From the NCBI RefSeq assembly GCF_963676685.1, contig NC_092350.1:66457674-66521673 (forward strand): a DNA stretch of 64,000 nt, written 5' to 3'. The notes beneath the pieces are model-generated. The model was not told the origin of the DNA and did no database searches. It saw nothing but the letters and a program-made list of their open reading frames with translations. This DNA is from Mytilus edulis. Lineage: Eukaryota; Mollusca; Bivalvia; Mytilida; Mytilidae. Positions 12,458 to 23,591 of the stretch are shown one piece after another. Each line of letters begins with the position of its first letter. The first letter of the stretch is position 1. The position numbers and the translations under genes are program-made.

Positions 12458-13084
12458 GAACTTTAGTGTTAGTTTAAGTTCTTAGAAGGGCCTATAAACA
12501 TTGAAAATATGCCGAACAGCCCTATATTTTGACCTTTGAAAAAAAATAGTAGTGCATATGATCTTTCAATTCTATATTTTCAAAACTTCATAGTAAAAGT
12601 GGTACAGTTTTAGCCGTAAAGAAAGTTCCTATTGCAAAATGCTTGGCAATATTTACAGAAATGCAACCTATAACGTTATGTATAACACCTATAACGTTAT
12701 GTTCAAATACCTAATTATAACGTTATGTGCAAACACCTATAACGTTATGTGCAAACACCTATAACGTTATGTACAAACACTTATCACGTTATATGTCAAT
12801 GCCTATTTCATTTTGTGCAAACACCTATAATGTTATTTGCAAAAATCTATAACGGTATGTGCATATGTGCAAATACCTATAACATTCAGAAAGCAGTTCA
12901 TATATACTCTTCTGTTGAAAAATATGATAAAGCGTATAAAACACTCGTATCACCCTTGACCAATATCATCCCTTGGGCCTGAAGGTCCTCTTGGCTGATA
13001 TTGGTATCTCGAGATGATACGGCATATGAAACGGATTTTGCAATGTATTATTCTATATGTATAACACCTTTTTATTATGTGCAA
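12456..13084 (+). repeat. Right copy of minisatellite-bearing block flanking the LINE
   Basis: It starts directly after the LINE poly(A) with AAGAACTTTAGTGTTAG and ends ...TATTATGTGCAA, the same limits as 9928-11044. Divergence is low, with scattered substitutions and one internal deletion in the minisatellite. Open frames through the 22-bp units are repeat artefacts. Confidence 0.9.
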
Positions 13085-13213
13085 ACATACTGATAAAGTC
13101 ACTGAGACAAAGCAGAAATTTAACAGCTATACAGGTAATATATAGTGAAAATCCACTTTTTAATAATAAAAAAAAGAGTTGGTTTCATGTATTATGGACA
13201 TACTAAACCAATT

Positions 13214-13233
13214 GGGGATGGGGTGGGTGGGGG
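13214..13233 (+). other. Potential G-quadruplex motif
   Basis: Four G-runs of 4, 4, 3 and 5 bases with loops of 2, 1 and 1 bases lie in an otherwise AT-rich region. This meets the usual G3+N1-7 pattern. Confidence 0.7.
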
Positions 13234-13751
13234 TCGAGAGGCATATCATAATATATAAAAATCAAGATTTTGACAAAAAGAAAGTATTAGTTTTTATTTC
13301 TTGTTTTTATCATAAATTCTTGTCTTTCAGCTCTTTTTGAAATTGGCCATTCTGTGAATCAATATCAGGGGGAAGTTGTCCCTGTCTCAAATCGGGTTCA
13401 ATTTTTTTTCTTGATTAAAAATGTACTATTCAAGTAGAGTGTATATCAAAAAGCAGCATTTTCTCTGAATTTGTTTTTTTCATGCTTTATGTTTTTAAAA
13501 CTGCCTCATCCTGTAATCCACAAAAATGATGCATACATATATGTCCTCTGAATAAAAGGTTTATCAGCTTTGTGTCACCTTCACTTGCCATACTCGCAAT
13601 TAAATCCCGCATACTGAAATTCCAGATATTGACTTCGATTTATCCGTATTTGGTCCAGTAACTGTCCATTGTTAATTGTTCTTGTTAATTGTTATTTTCT
13701 GTTTTTTATACGAGTGACGTGCATATCGTTCTTTTGTTGTATTTAAGAATA

Positions 13752-13845
13752 AGAAGATGAGTCAACTCTCCACTAGAGACTAAATGACACAGAAATCAAT
13801 AATTATAGGTCACCGTATGGCCTTCTACAAAAAAACCCGTACGGC
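13752..13845 (+). repeat. Mussel dispersed repeat head, related to family A
   Basis: It contains GAGTCAACTCTCCACTAGAG, then AATGACACAGAAATCAA and GGTCACCGTATGGCCTTC. I recognise this as the start of a very common mussel repeat. A weaker trace (GGTCACAGTACAGCTTTCAA) lies at about 22262. Confidence 0.6.
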
Positions 13846-14451
13846 ATCAGCATCAGTCTTCTGTTACCGCTTTCATATTGAGCCATTGTTATCGACGAGT
13901 GGTTGTATGGGACACAAATTAAGGCTTAGTAAAAAGAACGTCTGCTTGCAATGATACTTGTATTGAAACTCTGAATAGCTAATGTCACAACAAGGGTTAT
14001 GTCGTTTACATAGAGAGCTGTAGCGGGAACAACTCATGTGCAATTCTTAACATTCTGAGGCCCGCTAATGAATTTAATTACAATATGTTGAAAATAAATT
14101 ATGAAAACTTCACTTTGAATTACTGTCTGATATATATAAAACTTTTAATATCTTTCACTGCCTTTGATAATGAGCACGAATGAAAATAAAATTATTTCAC
14201 AGTCTGTAATAAAGCACGATCATTAAATAACACGTTTGTTTCATTTGGTCCATATTTTTGTCTTTTCATTTGCATCGGCCTTCATTCGTCCTGCGGGCAG
14301 TATTTCATCACGGTCCTACACATTCTTCAGTTGTCAGTTCTAGCGGATATAATAAGTGCGGTTCCTTTTTAAGTCTTTTAATAACATTTTCTTTTCTCCA
14401 TTTTGAAATTTCTTTGTACACTGGTGAAGGTTTGTGATCATCTTTCTGGAA

Positions 14452-15130
14452 TTAAGTATCGAAATGTCTGTTGTCATGGTTACTTATACATGTTTTCTGA
14501 TATGAATCTAATACTTGAAATACTTTCTTTCGCCCTGTCCTCTCGTCAATATGTTCAATACCAAGTGATTCTGTCTTCCGTAACTTCTCCGGGTCGCATT
14601 CTTCTGTCTTTTGTGATATCCTTACATTCATTGTTGATGTTTGCTGGTTATTGTAGCTTGGTGTACCGTGAAGTGGTTCTGATAATAAAAATCCAATTCT
14701 TGATTTCACGACAGTAGGTCCCTCGCCTCTAATGATATGGTTTTCTACAATTGACCAATAGTATTCGGCTCCTACGAGTACTGAGACTTGAAAATTGTCG
14801 TTCGCAGTAACTGGATGTGCGAGTTTTATCCCGGATAAGTACGGTAATTTAGCAGCTTTGCGGATGTAAGTTTTGAGCGGTGCGGCAATTTCTGGTACAA
14901 TCAGTATTCTGATCGGCAATTGTCCTTCATCTGTTGGCAAATAAACAATACTAGTTTTAAAGTGTCTAATTCTTGTACTTTCTGTACTGTACCAAACTCC
15001 GGATGGGTTTAAAGTTTCTGTGCCAATTATTGATAACTGTAATATCACGGCTAGGTCTTCTGTGATGAACTATCTCTGTGCTCCTTCATCCAAAAAAATG
15101 TTGGCATCTGAAAAGTGTCGTACCGATCTT
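14452..15130 (-). pseudogene. BEL/Pao aspartic protease region (DUF1758-like), inactivated
   Basis: The minus frame contains FLDEGAQ, where family members have the catalytic D-S-G triad motif; here Ser is replaced by Glu. A stop follows right after it. The intact 198-residue stretch continues with FQVSVLVGAEYYWSIVENHI, then IRGEGPTVVKSRIGFLLS, a highly characteristic linker between protease and reverse transcriptase. Loss of the active-site motif and the stop make it non-functional. Confidence 0.8.
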
Positions 15131-15364
15131 ACAGGGTTCATTGCAGTTTTGAGCAAAACATTCGTGGTTGCCTGTTAATGTAAAATTGTGTCCGTTTCCT
15201 GCACGTTGTTTTGAATAGTACTTACGTTCACACTATCTTTTTTATCTATTTTTGCATTATCCTTACACAAACTCGTGTGATAACGCTTATTACATTTTCT
15301 GCATGTTTTATTTGACAATCATCCAATTTATGATGTCCTTAACAGTTTAAGCATAGGCTTTTTA

Positions 15365-16554
15365 CTATTGACATGCGGTCTTTATATTCAGTAACTTTGG
15401 TACAATTATCGAGGCGTGTGATTCTTTACAAAATACACATGACTTTACGTGAATTTGTATGATGGCTTGTTTTGTATGCACCTTTGCATTTGTGTGAAAT
15501 CCTGCAGTAGTGGTATGAGTTTCCGTAAAATCAGCAGATTTGCTTTCCTCCATAATATTGAGTTCGTGAAATATCACTTGTCGTAGGTCAGATAATTGCC
15601 AACTAGTCGAACCGTGATGTCTTGTTAAATTTATGCGTACTTCTCCTGGTAACTTTTGCAATATGATAGGGACTAATAATGAGCCATAAGTATCCTCTGT
15701 TCGACCAAGGGATTCCAAACCACGTTCATATGTTTCTGTTTTGTCATGATAATTACGTAACCTTTGTAGGGTATTCTTAGGTGAAAGTATTTCAAGTAAT
15801 GCATTCATGTACTGTTGTGTGATTTTATGAACTTGCCCGTACTTCTGTTGTAATAACGAAACTGCTCTTTCGTAATTTAAGTTTGTAAGCGTAAGGCCAT
15901 TTACGGTTTGATATGCTTCATCATGCAACAATGACTTCAAGAAATTGAACCTCTGGAGGTTGGATTTGTATGTACGGCTGCTTCATACGAGTCCCAAAAG
16001 GTCTGCCATTGTAGAATGTCGCCATCGGAAGTTGTTAGGTTGAGTTTAGGGAGTTTATTGTACTCACTAGCAATGTAGGAATATGAGCGAAAATCTGAAC
16101 GGAAATGTGTATTGTGCTGATTTTCTGTGCTTGAGAGAGTACTACATGTAGGATCTGACGGCGGAACGTCGCTTCTAGCATTTGTAAAGCTTGCGGCATT
16201 TTTATTTAGCGTTGATGTTTGCACTTTGATATATTTTGCAATTTGACGTACTTTTGTTTCTAAATTAATGAAATACTCATCTGAATCGACGATTTCTGTT
16301 TCAATGTTCTCTTGATACAAATCCTGAATAATATCCTCGTCTGATTTCCTTAACAATTCTTGCTTTCTTTTCAAAGTGTCTAAAATGTTCGAAAGTTCAT
16401 CAGAATCAACAACGTCTGTTCCGTTCTCCCGAATTTCGTCGATTTTCTTGAGTATTCTTGAAACGGCACTTCTATTTCCTGCACGTATCGTTTTCAGCTT
16501 CAAATTCATCTTGGTCACTTGGCACCTATATCGTAGGGGTGTTGTACCGGACAC
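15365..16554 (-). pseudogene. BEL/Pao Gag (DUF1759-type), frameshifted
   Basis: The first frame (15937-16554) probably starts at the internal Met of MNLKLKTIRAGNRSAVSRIL, a typical BEL Gag start. It runs to LPKLNLTTSDGDILQWQTFW, the canonical entry into the DUF1759 domain. The second frame (15365-15940) continues with SLLHDEAYQTVNGLTLTNLN and ERAVSLLQQKYGQ, then LPGEVRINLTRHHG. The two frames overlap by four bases, so a frameshift splits one ancestral protein. A following Cys/His segment is broken by stops. Confidence 0.85.
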
Positions 16555-16599
16555 AAATACACAAATAATTTTTGTTTATTTGTACATGTCCAAATAAAG

Positions 16600-18639
16600 C
16601 CTTCTGTTATACGCTTTCATATTGAGCAATTGGTATTATGGATATTTCTTTCTGGGAAACAGTTTATTTTGGGTTCTCTTTGCGGTCCGTTTTTCAATTA
16701 TTTAAAAAAAAAGAGAGACCGTGATTTGGATTTAAACAACTAGATAACGCTCAAGTACTAGTTGTAGATTGAAGGATAAAAACAATTTATATGTACATTG
16801 TTGAAAATATAAAATGTATTTGTAATCGCTGCGATACAAAAGAAAATTTGGCAAGCCTCGCTTTTCGTCCTGTTTCTAAAGCTCGTACAAATGAATGTTA
16901 AGTTTTCCTACAACGTATATATACTATATATCCTTCATATCAACTACTGATATGAATTTATCTGTTTGTTAAAAATTTCAACGAATATAGTCGTATAAAT
17001 GAGAAACATCAACTTATTTTTCTGAACGGAGAGCCATAAATCCAATGAACACAATTGCGGGATACTGTAATACCGGTTAATTCCGATGCGTTTAGTTATG
17101 AACGCGAACGGTTTAATAAATATAGCTAAATGTTCATAAAAGGGATTTGCTGCACATCTGAGAAAACTTATTCAAAAAACAAGATTTCATACAAATATAT
17201 TCTATTGGATCTATATGTTATCATTCTAAAGTATACATTGTTTTGACAATTATTGCCATTTTTAGAAATATCGGTCCCCCCTTTTCTCGGCTGCTGTTAA
17301 AGCGTGAAAAAATGTATGCATAGCTAGCGGGGCATGTAGTTCATCTGATTCAATCCAACTTATACTCAAAGTGCGAAATCTCTCTTAAATGGATGAAATC
17401 TGGTTCGCCTGGAAATCGACGTAAGCAGTTTTTTTTTAATTTACCTGTATATCGAAAATAACTAGGACAGTATTTAACACGAAAGGGAACTTAAATTCTT
17501 CTGTCATTTCCCTGCTACTGATAATAAGTTGAGAAAGTTCACTTATCATGATTTTGAAAATCTGTTAGAATTTCAGAACCCTCTTACATCTCTAATTCAT
17601 TCGTGTAATCACCGTTAAACAATTCCCAGCTAACTCGAAGTTTTCAAAAATCTTTTACTTGTACAATATGTCATTGTTGCGTTTTTAGTTTTCGAAATAT
17701 GAAAATAAAGTAAGGATAAAAAACATTTGTAAAAAAAATTAAAACCCTTGTTATGTGTTATTACTTTTTAAGAACATCTTTAAGTGAAATATTTGAAGAG
17801 TGAATATAAAAATTCTTACCGTTAACATATCATTAGATAATATCTGGAAAACGAACACACGGACCTATATTATTTTTTTGCTCTTTATTGATATTTCTCA
17901 GTCAATGACCAGTGGCGGAACCAACAAAAGAGGGTGGAGCTTCATTTGTTGTCTCTATTGGCAGTATATTAAGGAGAGGGCTCAGGTCTTAATTTTTCCA
18001 AAACTCCCTTTTAATTTAAAAACAGTACAAGATAAGAGGTGGCAGGAAAATATATTCGTTCTTGGTCAATATAATCTGAACAGGTTATATATATATAACG
18101 TATTGATCTTGTCAAAAGTCAACTATTGATAAATGTTATTCGCCGCCTCCCAAAACCATACGTCACATAATAATTATGTATGGAATATACGACTACCTAT
18201 AAAATAGCCAGGTTGATGGAGATGAAAGGGAACATCAATTTATTTTACATTCACATTCTCCGTAAATAAATGTGCTTGTATTTTGTTTTATACATAATAT
18301 ATACAATATGCACGATTTGTTTTTCAACTTTTATTTGTTTGTGAGTGAATTGGTCGAGTTTATTCACCAATAAATTCCTTTAAAAAGGCGTTTAGTCCTA
18401 TAATAACGTACAATCCTAAAGTAAACAACATAATTTCCCATAAAAACTAAACATTTTTCTATCAATCAATATCTAAAAATACCTAATTTACAATGGTAAA
18501 TCAACGAACAACCCGATGCACACATATTACCTTACATAAGGATACAGCGAAACAGTCCACAGCTCAAACTTGTCATTTATAATTTTTAAAGTGTATATCA
18601 TTGATGCGTTTTTATTTTTATATGTGTCAAAAAAGGCGT
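16600..18639. other. Non-coding stretch, nothing firmly recognised
   Basis: No supported gene. A 109-codon frame at 17800-18129 has no recognisable domain and atypical composition, and I do not call it. The possible LTR trace of the BEL element is at the left end. Confidence 0.45.
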
Positions 18640-18990
18640 TTTAACAGAACGTAATAGGTTTTGAACATAACGAAATAGGTCATTGCACATAACGTAATAG
18701 ATGTTTGCACATAATGTTATAGGATTTGCACATAACGTAACAGGTGTTTGCACATAATGAAATACGTGTTATACTTAACGTAGTAAATGTTTGCACATAA
18801 CGTTATAGGTGTTTGCACAAAATGTAATAGACATTGGCACATAACGTAATAGGTGTTTGCACATAACGAAAACGATGTTTGCAAAAAACATATAAGTTGT
18901 GGGCAAATAACGTTATAAGAATATGCACATAACGTTATAAGTATTTGCAAATAATGTATTCGGTGTTTGAACATAACGTAAAAGGCATTT
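18640..18990 (-). repeat. 22-bp minisatellite, third locus, inverted
   Basis: Degenerate units of GTTTGCACATAACGTAATAG type repeat about sixteen times. They are the reverse complement of the units at 10136-10540 and 12660-12890, with the same AACGTT core. The units are more divergent than at the other two loci, and no flanking block sequence is shared. The open frame across it is a repeat artefact. Confidence 0.9.
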
Positions 18991-20846
18991 GCACACGAGG
19001 AAATGAATGCTAACAGAGAGTATTAATTGTTCGGCAAAACCCATATCACTATAACAAGATGTATTATGTTTTTTTCATTGGGTACACATGTATAAACACA
19101 ACATAAAGCCGTTAAAGTATTAAATCATGAGGTTTTCATAGAACAATACATTCGTGACAGGACGCAATTATTAACTGACTTACTTAACGGAAGAATAGAC
19201 ACAAACTAGAGAACATATGAAAACATGAAAGGTGGTTGCTCATACAGTTTGAAGGTATTCACAGATTATATAGTGGTTACAGCATATTGATAATAAACTC
19301 ATCATAGATACCAGGATTACAATTTAATTCATACGCCAGACGAGCGTTTCGTCTTCAAAAGACTCATCAGTGACGCTCGAATCAAAAAATGTTTTAAAGG
19401 CCAAATTAAATACGAAGTTGAAGAGCATTGAGGACAAAAAATTCCTAAAAGTTTCCAAAAACAGCTAAGGTAATCTATACCTGAGGTAGATAAGCCTTAG
19501 AATTTCAAAAATTCAAAGTTTTGTTAACAGTTAATGCATATTTCACACAACAAAGTTTAGCAATGACATACCAAACAATTAATTGATTTGACATAACACA
19601 GTGATGCAGTGTCGGAAAATAAGGCTCCTGCACATAACAGAAAGAAGAAATGACAGGACTTAAAGGCAAAGCAACGGAACACATTTAATATTTACACTAT
19701 AAGACAGTTCCGGCGTTCCATATATTTCTATGCAAAATTCATGTAGTTTGGAAAGACCTTAAATTGTTTGTTGGAAAATTTTTTTGTTTTCACTCTTTAC
19801 TGACTTTTTTTAAAATTATATAGTATCATATTCCAACCTGTATGCATTCTTAAGATCTAGACGAGATGACAAGATCTCTTGAACAGACTTCATTTGTAAT
19901 ATGTGTTTTTAGATTAGGTACTTTTGCCATGGTAGTTCTTTTATTTTAGGAACACTATTCCTATATTTGAGATAAATATGTGAAGCATGACACCTCAGAA
20001 GAGCTTACCACCAAGAAAACTGTATAGATGTGACATATCTGGTGTTGAATAATTATCAATTAAGTATAATCTAATTTGCAAAACACATTTATGTATTTAA
20101 TTTCAAAACCTTTTTACCGTTGACAGATCAATTGAAAGTTAAAAATAAACAAGAAGTATTTTTTGTGCAAACAACAGGTATTAATAACGTCCTCTGTATT
20201 ACACAGTAAGGTTGATTTAATGTATTAACAAACACACATAATTATACACGCACTTGATGCTAGTATCTAAAGTAGGAAGCTGTTATGTTTTGTCAATTTA
20301 TCTTCATAGTATTTGATTTATTGTATTCAAAAAGTACACAGTTGAAACAAGGTAAGGTTAAATAGTAAACCTTAAAATAGTTCTCATGCAAATTCCAAAA
20401 CCATTATGTTTAACGCATGGAAAATTGTATGTCAAATTCTTATTTTATTTTTAGTTGAGGTATCATAAAGCTTTGTAGTGGAAAAATTCCTTTGTAATTG
20501 ATGTTTAAATGGCACATTGATACGATTGAACAACCGTCAACAATATCTCATTCAAATGAATGTTCCGTAAACCGGTAAACATACGACAAAAAGAAATTAA
20601 AACCTTGTTTATTGCAATGAAAATTACTATCTCAGAAATTTAAATCTTTTTGTGGTGGAATTTATCAAATCACACGACACATTCATAAGTTCAAATGCAT
20701 CAATTAAGATAAATCATCAACATCAGATCTTGTGGAACGCAGTGAATAAGAAAAGTGGGTTATTCTTTTCATTATTCTGCAAACTGCACTGTATATTCGA
20801 CGAAGTTTATTTTCACATATACTATACGTTAGGTGTCCATTCAAAA
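18991..20846. other. Intergenic stretch upstream of the B-box exon
   Basis: Apart from the inverted repeat-B copy at 19288-19550 nothing is recognised. The last few hundred bases should hold the promoter or 5' untranslated region of the B-box gene, but no clear core promoter is visible. Confidence 0.4.
19288..19550 (-). repeat. Dispersed repeat B, inverted copy
   Basis: The reverse complement contains TGAGTCTTTTGAAGACGAAA, then CGTCTGGCGTATGAATT and ATCCTGGTATCTATGATGAG. It also has the CTAAGGCTTATCTACCTCAG block near its other end. It matches the copies at 50260-50600 and 50630-50880 over about 260 bp. Confidence 0.8.
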
Positions 20847-21184
20847 ATGGCCCAACGTGCACAAATAACGTGCATGATGTGCGTTTCAGCGTTAGGGAAA
20901 TATTATTGCATGGAATGCGCGAAGATGTTCTGTGAAAATTGTATGATGTTTCATAAAAAAATGTTGACGTATAAACATCATACATTTCGTTCGATGGATC
21001 GTATATCAGCGACAGACCCGGGCGAATCAACTATGAATAAACTAGAAATATTGCAAACGGAATCGTTGGTGAATATTGAAGAAAAGGTAACAACAGCAAA
21101 ATCATACATAAGTGAGATGGACAATAACAAAAAAAGCTACCGTGTGAACATACAAAAAGTAATCGACACTATTACAGAAGACGG
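20847..21184 (+). CDS. B-box zinc-finger (TRIM-like) protein, first coding exon
   Basis: The frame from Met at 20847 (MAQRAQITCMMC...) encodes about 112 residues. A B-box-type zinc finger at residues 9-46 follows C-x2-C-x8-C-x2-C-x4-C-x2-C-x3-H-x7-H, complete in all ligands. A helical, Glu/Lys-rich stretch (NKLEILQTESLVNIEEKVTT) follows, as expected for the start of a coiled coil. The exon ends at a strong donor, CGG|GTAAGT (21185). The frame is open back to 20652, but the internal Met fits the usual start of bivalve B-box proteins. No RING finger precedes it, and no later exon is recognised in the window, so the C-terminal domain (often NHL repeats) is unknown. Such proteins are greatly expanded in bivalves; an E3 or immune role is inference only. 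Confidence 0.75.
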
Positions 21185-21598
21185 GTAAGTCTTATTTGTA
21201 TAACAATATTGGTAGTAACGTGAATGGTTAGGATCTGCGATTTGCCTGTTTTCAGATATGATGGGTTTTCTCGGTTTTTAAAAAATTTCTTTTTTTTACA
21301 AATCGTTTAACACAACCGACGTTATCATAAAACATTAAGAAGGTCAATGTCTGGTTCTGACATGGATTAATTTTATAAACAGTATTATTGTTGGGTAAAA
21401 CAAATCTCTTCGTGATAGCACATTCTTATTGATGATTTTGAGTATTTTCTAGACCTTCATGTTTTAGAAAAAACTACTTTCCTAAATGTATGTCTGTAAA
21501 AGATGGTGATATGGTTAACCATATTAAAAATGATACCCTGGACACATTAGACAATAATTCTAGATTACGAATGGAAGAAAAGCCTATTATTCAGATGT

Positions 21599-22144
21599 TC
21601 ATACCAGTATGATTCGTTTGGTATTGCTATCGTTATTTGCGATATTACTTATGTTTACATCTTTTAATATATACAATCAGCTGTTACATGTGTTTTTTGT
21701 AGCTGTTAACAATACAAGAAGACTGTTTTTAATTAAAGTTTTTTTTTATCTTTTAGGGATACATCAACAAGGTAATACCATTTATTTGTTACACTATTTA
21801 AGATAATATACAATGATATACTGAAACATGTATACGCGTTACTTCTGAGAAGTGTTCTCAGAAACAAACACAAAGAAATTGAATACAAAATAACTATTTA
21901 GTCGATACCTCTAGTTCGGTATACTTAGCTCCGTACACACTTGTTTGGCCCAGTTTTTATTTTTTAACTAATGTGTCATAAGTAAAACATCCTTAATCAT
22001 TTAAGAAATTCCTTTAACCATCTAGTTTATCACTTGTTGATCTGTTTTAACTCAATTTGTTTGATTTGTTTGATGATATTTGAGCGTTTCTGGTGAAGGA
22101 AAATCAAGTTAAGCTCTGCAGTTGTTTAAAATCAGGTTGAATCT
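21599..22144 (+). repeat. 545-bp direct duplication, left copy
   Basis: It starts TTCATACCAGTATGATTCG and ends near AAATCAGGTTGAATCTGG. It matches 23047-23591 across its length at roughly 85 percent by eye, including GATATACTGAAACATGTATA and CGCGTTACTTCT. It has no coding signal; the frame at 21609-21806 is not conserved in the other copy. Confidence 0.85.
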
Positions 22145-23046
22145 GGTTGATTCCAAAATACTAAATCATAAATAAAAAAAAGAGAAAGAAAGAAAGAAAC
22201 ACAATAAAAAAAAGGTTATGTTTTATCACAATGATCAAATGACGTCGATGTTACCTATTATAGGTCACAGTACAGCTTTCAATAATGAACTCTGGTCCAT
22301 CTTTAAGTTTGCTGTAAACACCCCGACGTTAAAATAGTATGCCAACGGTATTAAGGAACGGTCTATATATTAAAAAGGAAATGAACAACTTGAATTAGAG
22401 ACAAGGGCCAACATGGCCAACGTCAACCATTACTTAATTAAAACAGTGTCTGAAAAATGAAATCGTAAGCCTGACTAAATAATTTTAAATTCTCCCTTAT
22501 GAATTCGTCCGAATTTAAAACATTTCTATACTAAATACATGGCTAAATAAGAGACAAGTCATAATTTAGGTTTGTTTGCTCGCAGTAACTTTCTTATTTT
22601 CTCAGCGAAACAACATTTAATATCTTGTAAACATTTTACAAATTACAAAAATATACCACAATTCCATCTATATACATTCACAATGTCCTCTAAATACATA
22701 TCAATACAAACATAACTGTAATATATTATGCAGAGCTTAACGTTAACTTCGTCTATCAAAGTTACTCGAGCACATCGATAATAATCAAACGTAATCAGGA
22801 CTTATATATGCCTATAAAACCCCACCCGTACTACCGCCCTCGAAATATTCGTGCAGAAAACAACAGTAACATCAGACCACTTCTGATTTACATACTAGCC
22901 AAACTTGTACCACAAGTCTAAAGATAGAAATAGAATAGGGAAATTCCAAATATAACGGAATAGAAATAAATGTATTTCTGACTTAGAGATTAGATATGCG
23001 TAATAGGTTTACATGAATATATTTAACACCTAAAATATGGTACCTA
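22145..23046. other. Spacer between duplication copies
   Basis: It holds a GAAA-rich short tract (about 22175-22200) and a weak trace of the mussel repeat head near 22250-22310. No gene is seen. Confidence 0.4.
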
Positions 23047-23591
23047 TTCATACCAGTACGATCCTTTTGTTATTGGTATCACTATTTGCGATTTCACTTA
23101 TGTTTACCTCTTTTCATATTTACAATAAGCTCTTACAGGTGTTTTTTTTTTAGCTTTTAGCAATACAAAAAGACTGTTTTGTTTATCTTTTAGGGATAAA
23201 GCACGTAGAGCGATTGACAATAAAAACAAAACAATCTTATACAATGTATATGTTACATTATTTAAGATAATATACAATGATATACTGAAACATGTATACG
23301 CGTTACTTCTAAGAAGTGTTCTTATAAACGACCACAAAGAAATTGAATACAAAATAACCACTCAGTAGATACCTCTACTTCGGTATACTTAACTCCGTAG
23401 ACACTTGTTTCGTCCTGTTTTCATTTCTAACTTATGTTTCATGGTCCGTTAATCATGTAAGAAATTCCTTTAACCATCTAAAGTATCAATTGTTGATCTG
23501 TTTTGACTCAATTGGCCTGATGATATTTGAGCGTTCCTGATGAAGTAAAATCAAGTAAATCTCTGCTGTCGTTTAAAAGCAGGTTTAAACT
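23047..23591 (+). repeat. 545-bp direct duplication, right copy
   Basis: It has the same order and orientation as 21599-22144. The frame at 23104-23361 on the minus strand is within the repeat and not conserved. The copies lie 1448 bp apart. Confidence 0.85.

Larger units (their letters stand above)
14260..16555 (-). mobile_element. BEL/Pao LTR retrotransposon remnant (gag and protease; polymerase lost)
   Basis: Minus-strand order is Gag (15365-16554), a zinc-knuckle-like stretch (about 15230-15360), an aspartic protease region (14452-15130) and a last short piece near 14270-14450. The reverse transcriptase, RNase H and integrase that should follow are missing. A 35-bp similarity between about 13856-13892 and 16602-16638 (both with CTTTCATATTGAGC) may be what remains of the two LTRs, but it is too short to be sure. 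Frameshifts and stops interrupt every domain. Confidence 0.8.

Noticed and set aside
12749..12982. 77-codon frame rich in Cys/Asn/Thr
   Set aside because: It runs through the 22-bp minisatellite and is a by-product of its periodicity; the similar frame at 18717-18974 is the inverted locus.
14403..14717. 104-codon plus-strand frame
   Set aside because: It is antisense to the BEL/Pao protease-linker region, which has clear family motifs.
17800..18129. 109-codon plus-strand frame
   Set aside because: It shows no domain, no splice context and AT-driven composition.
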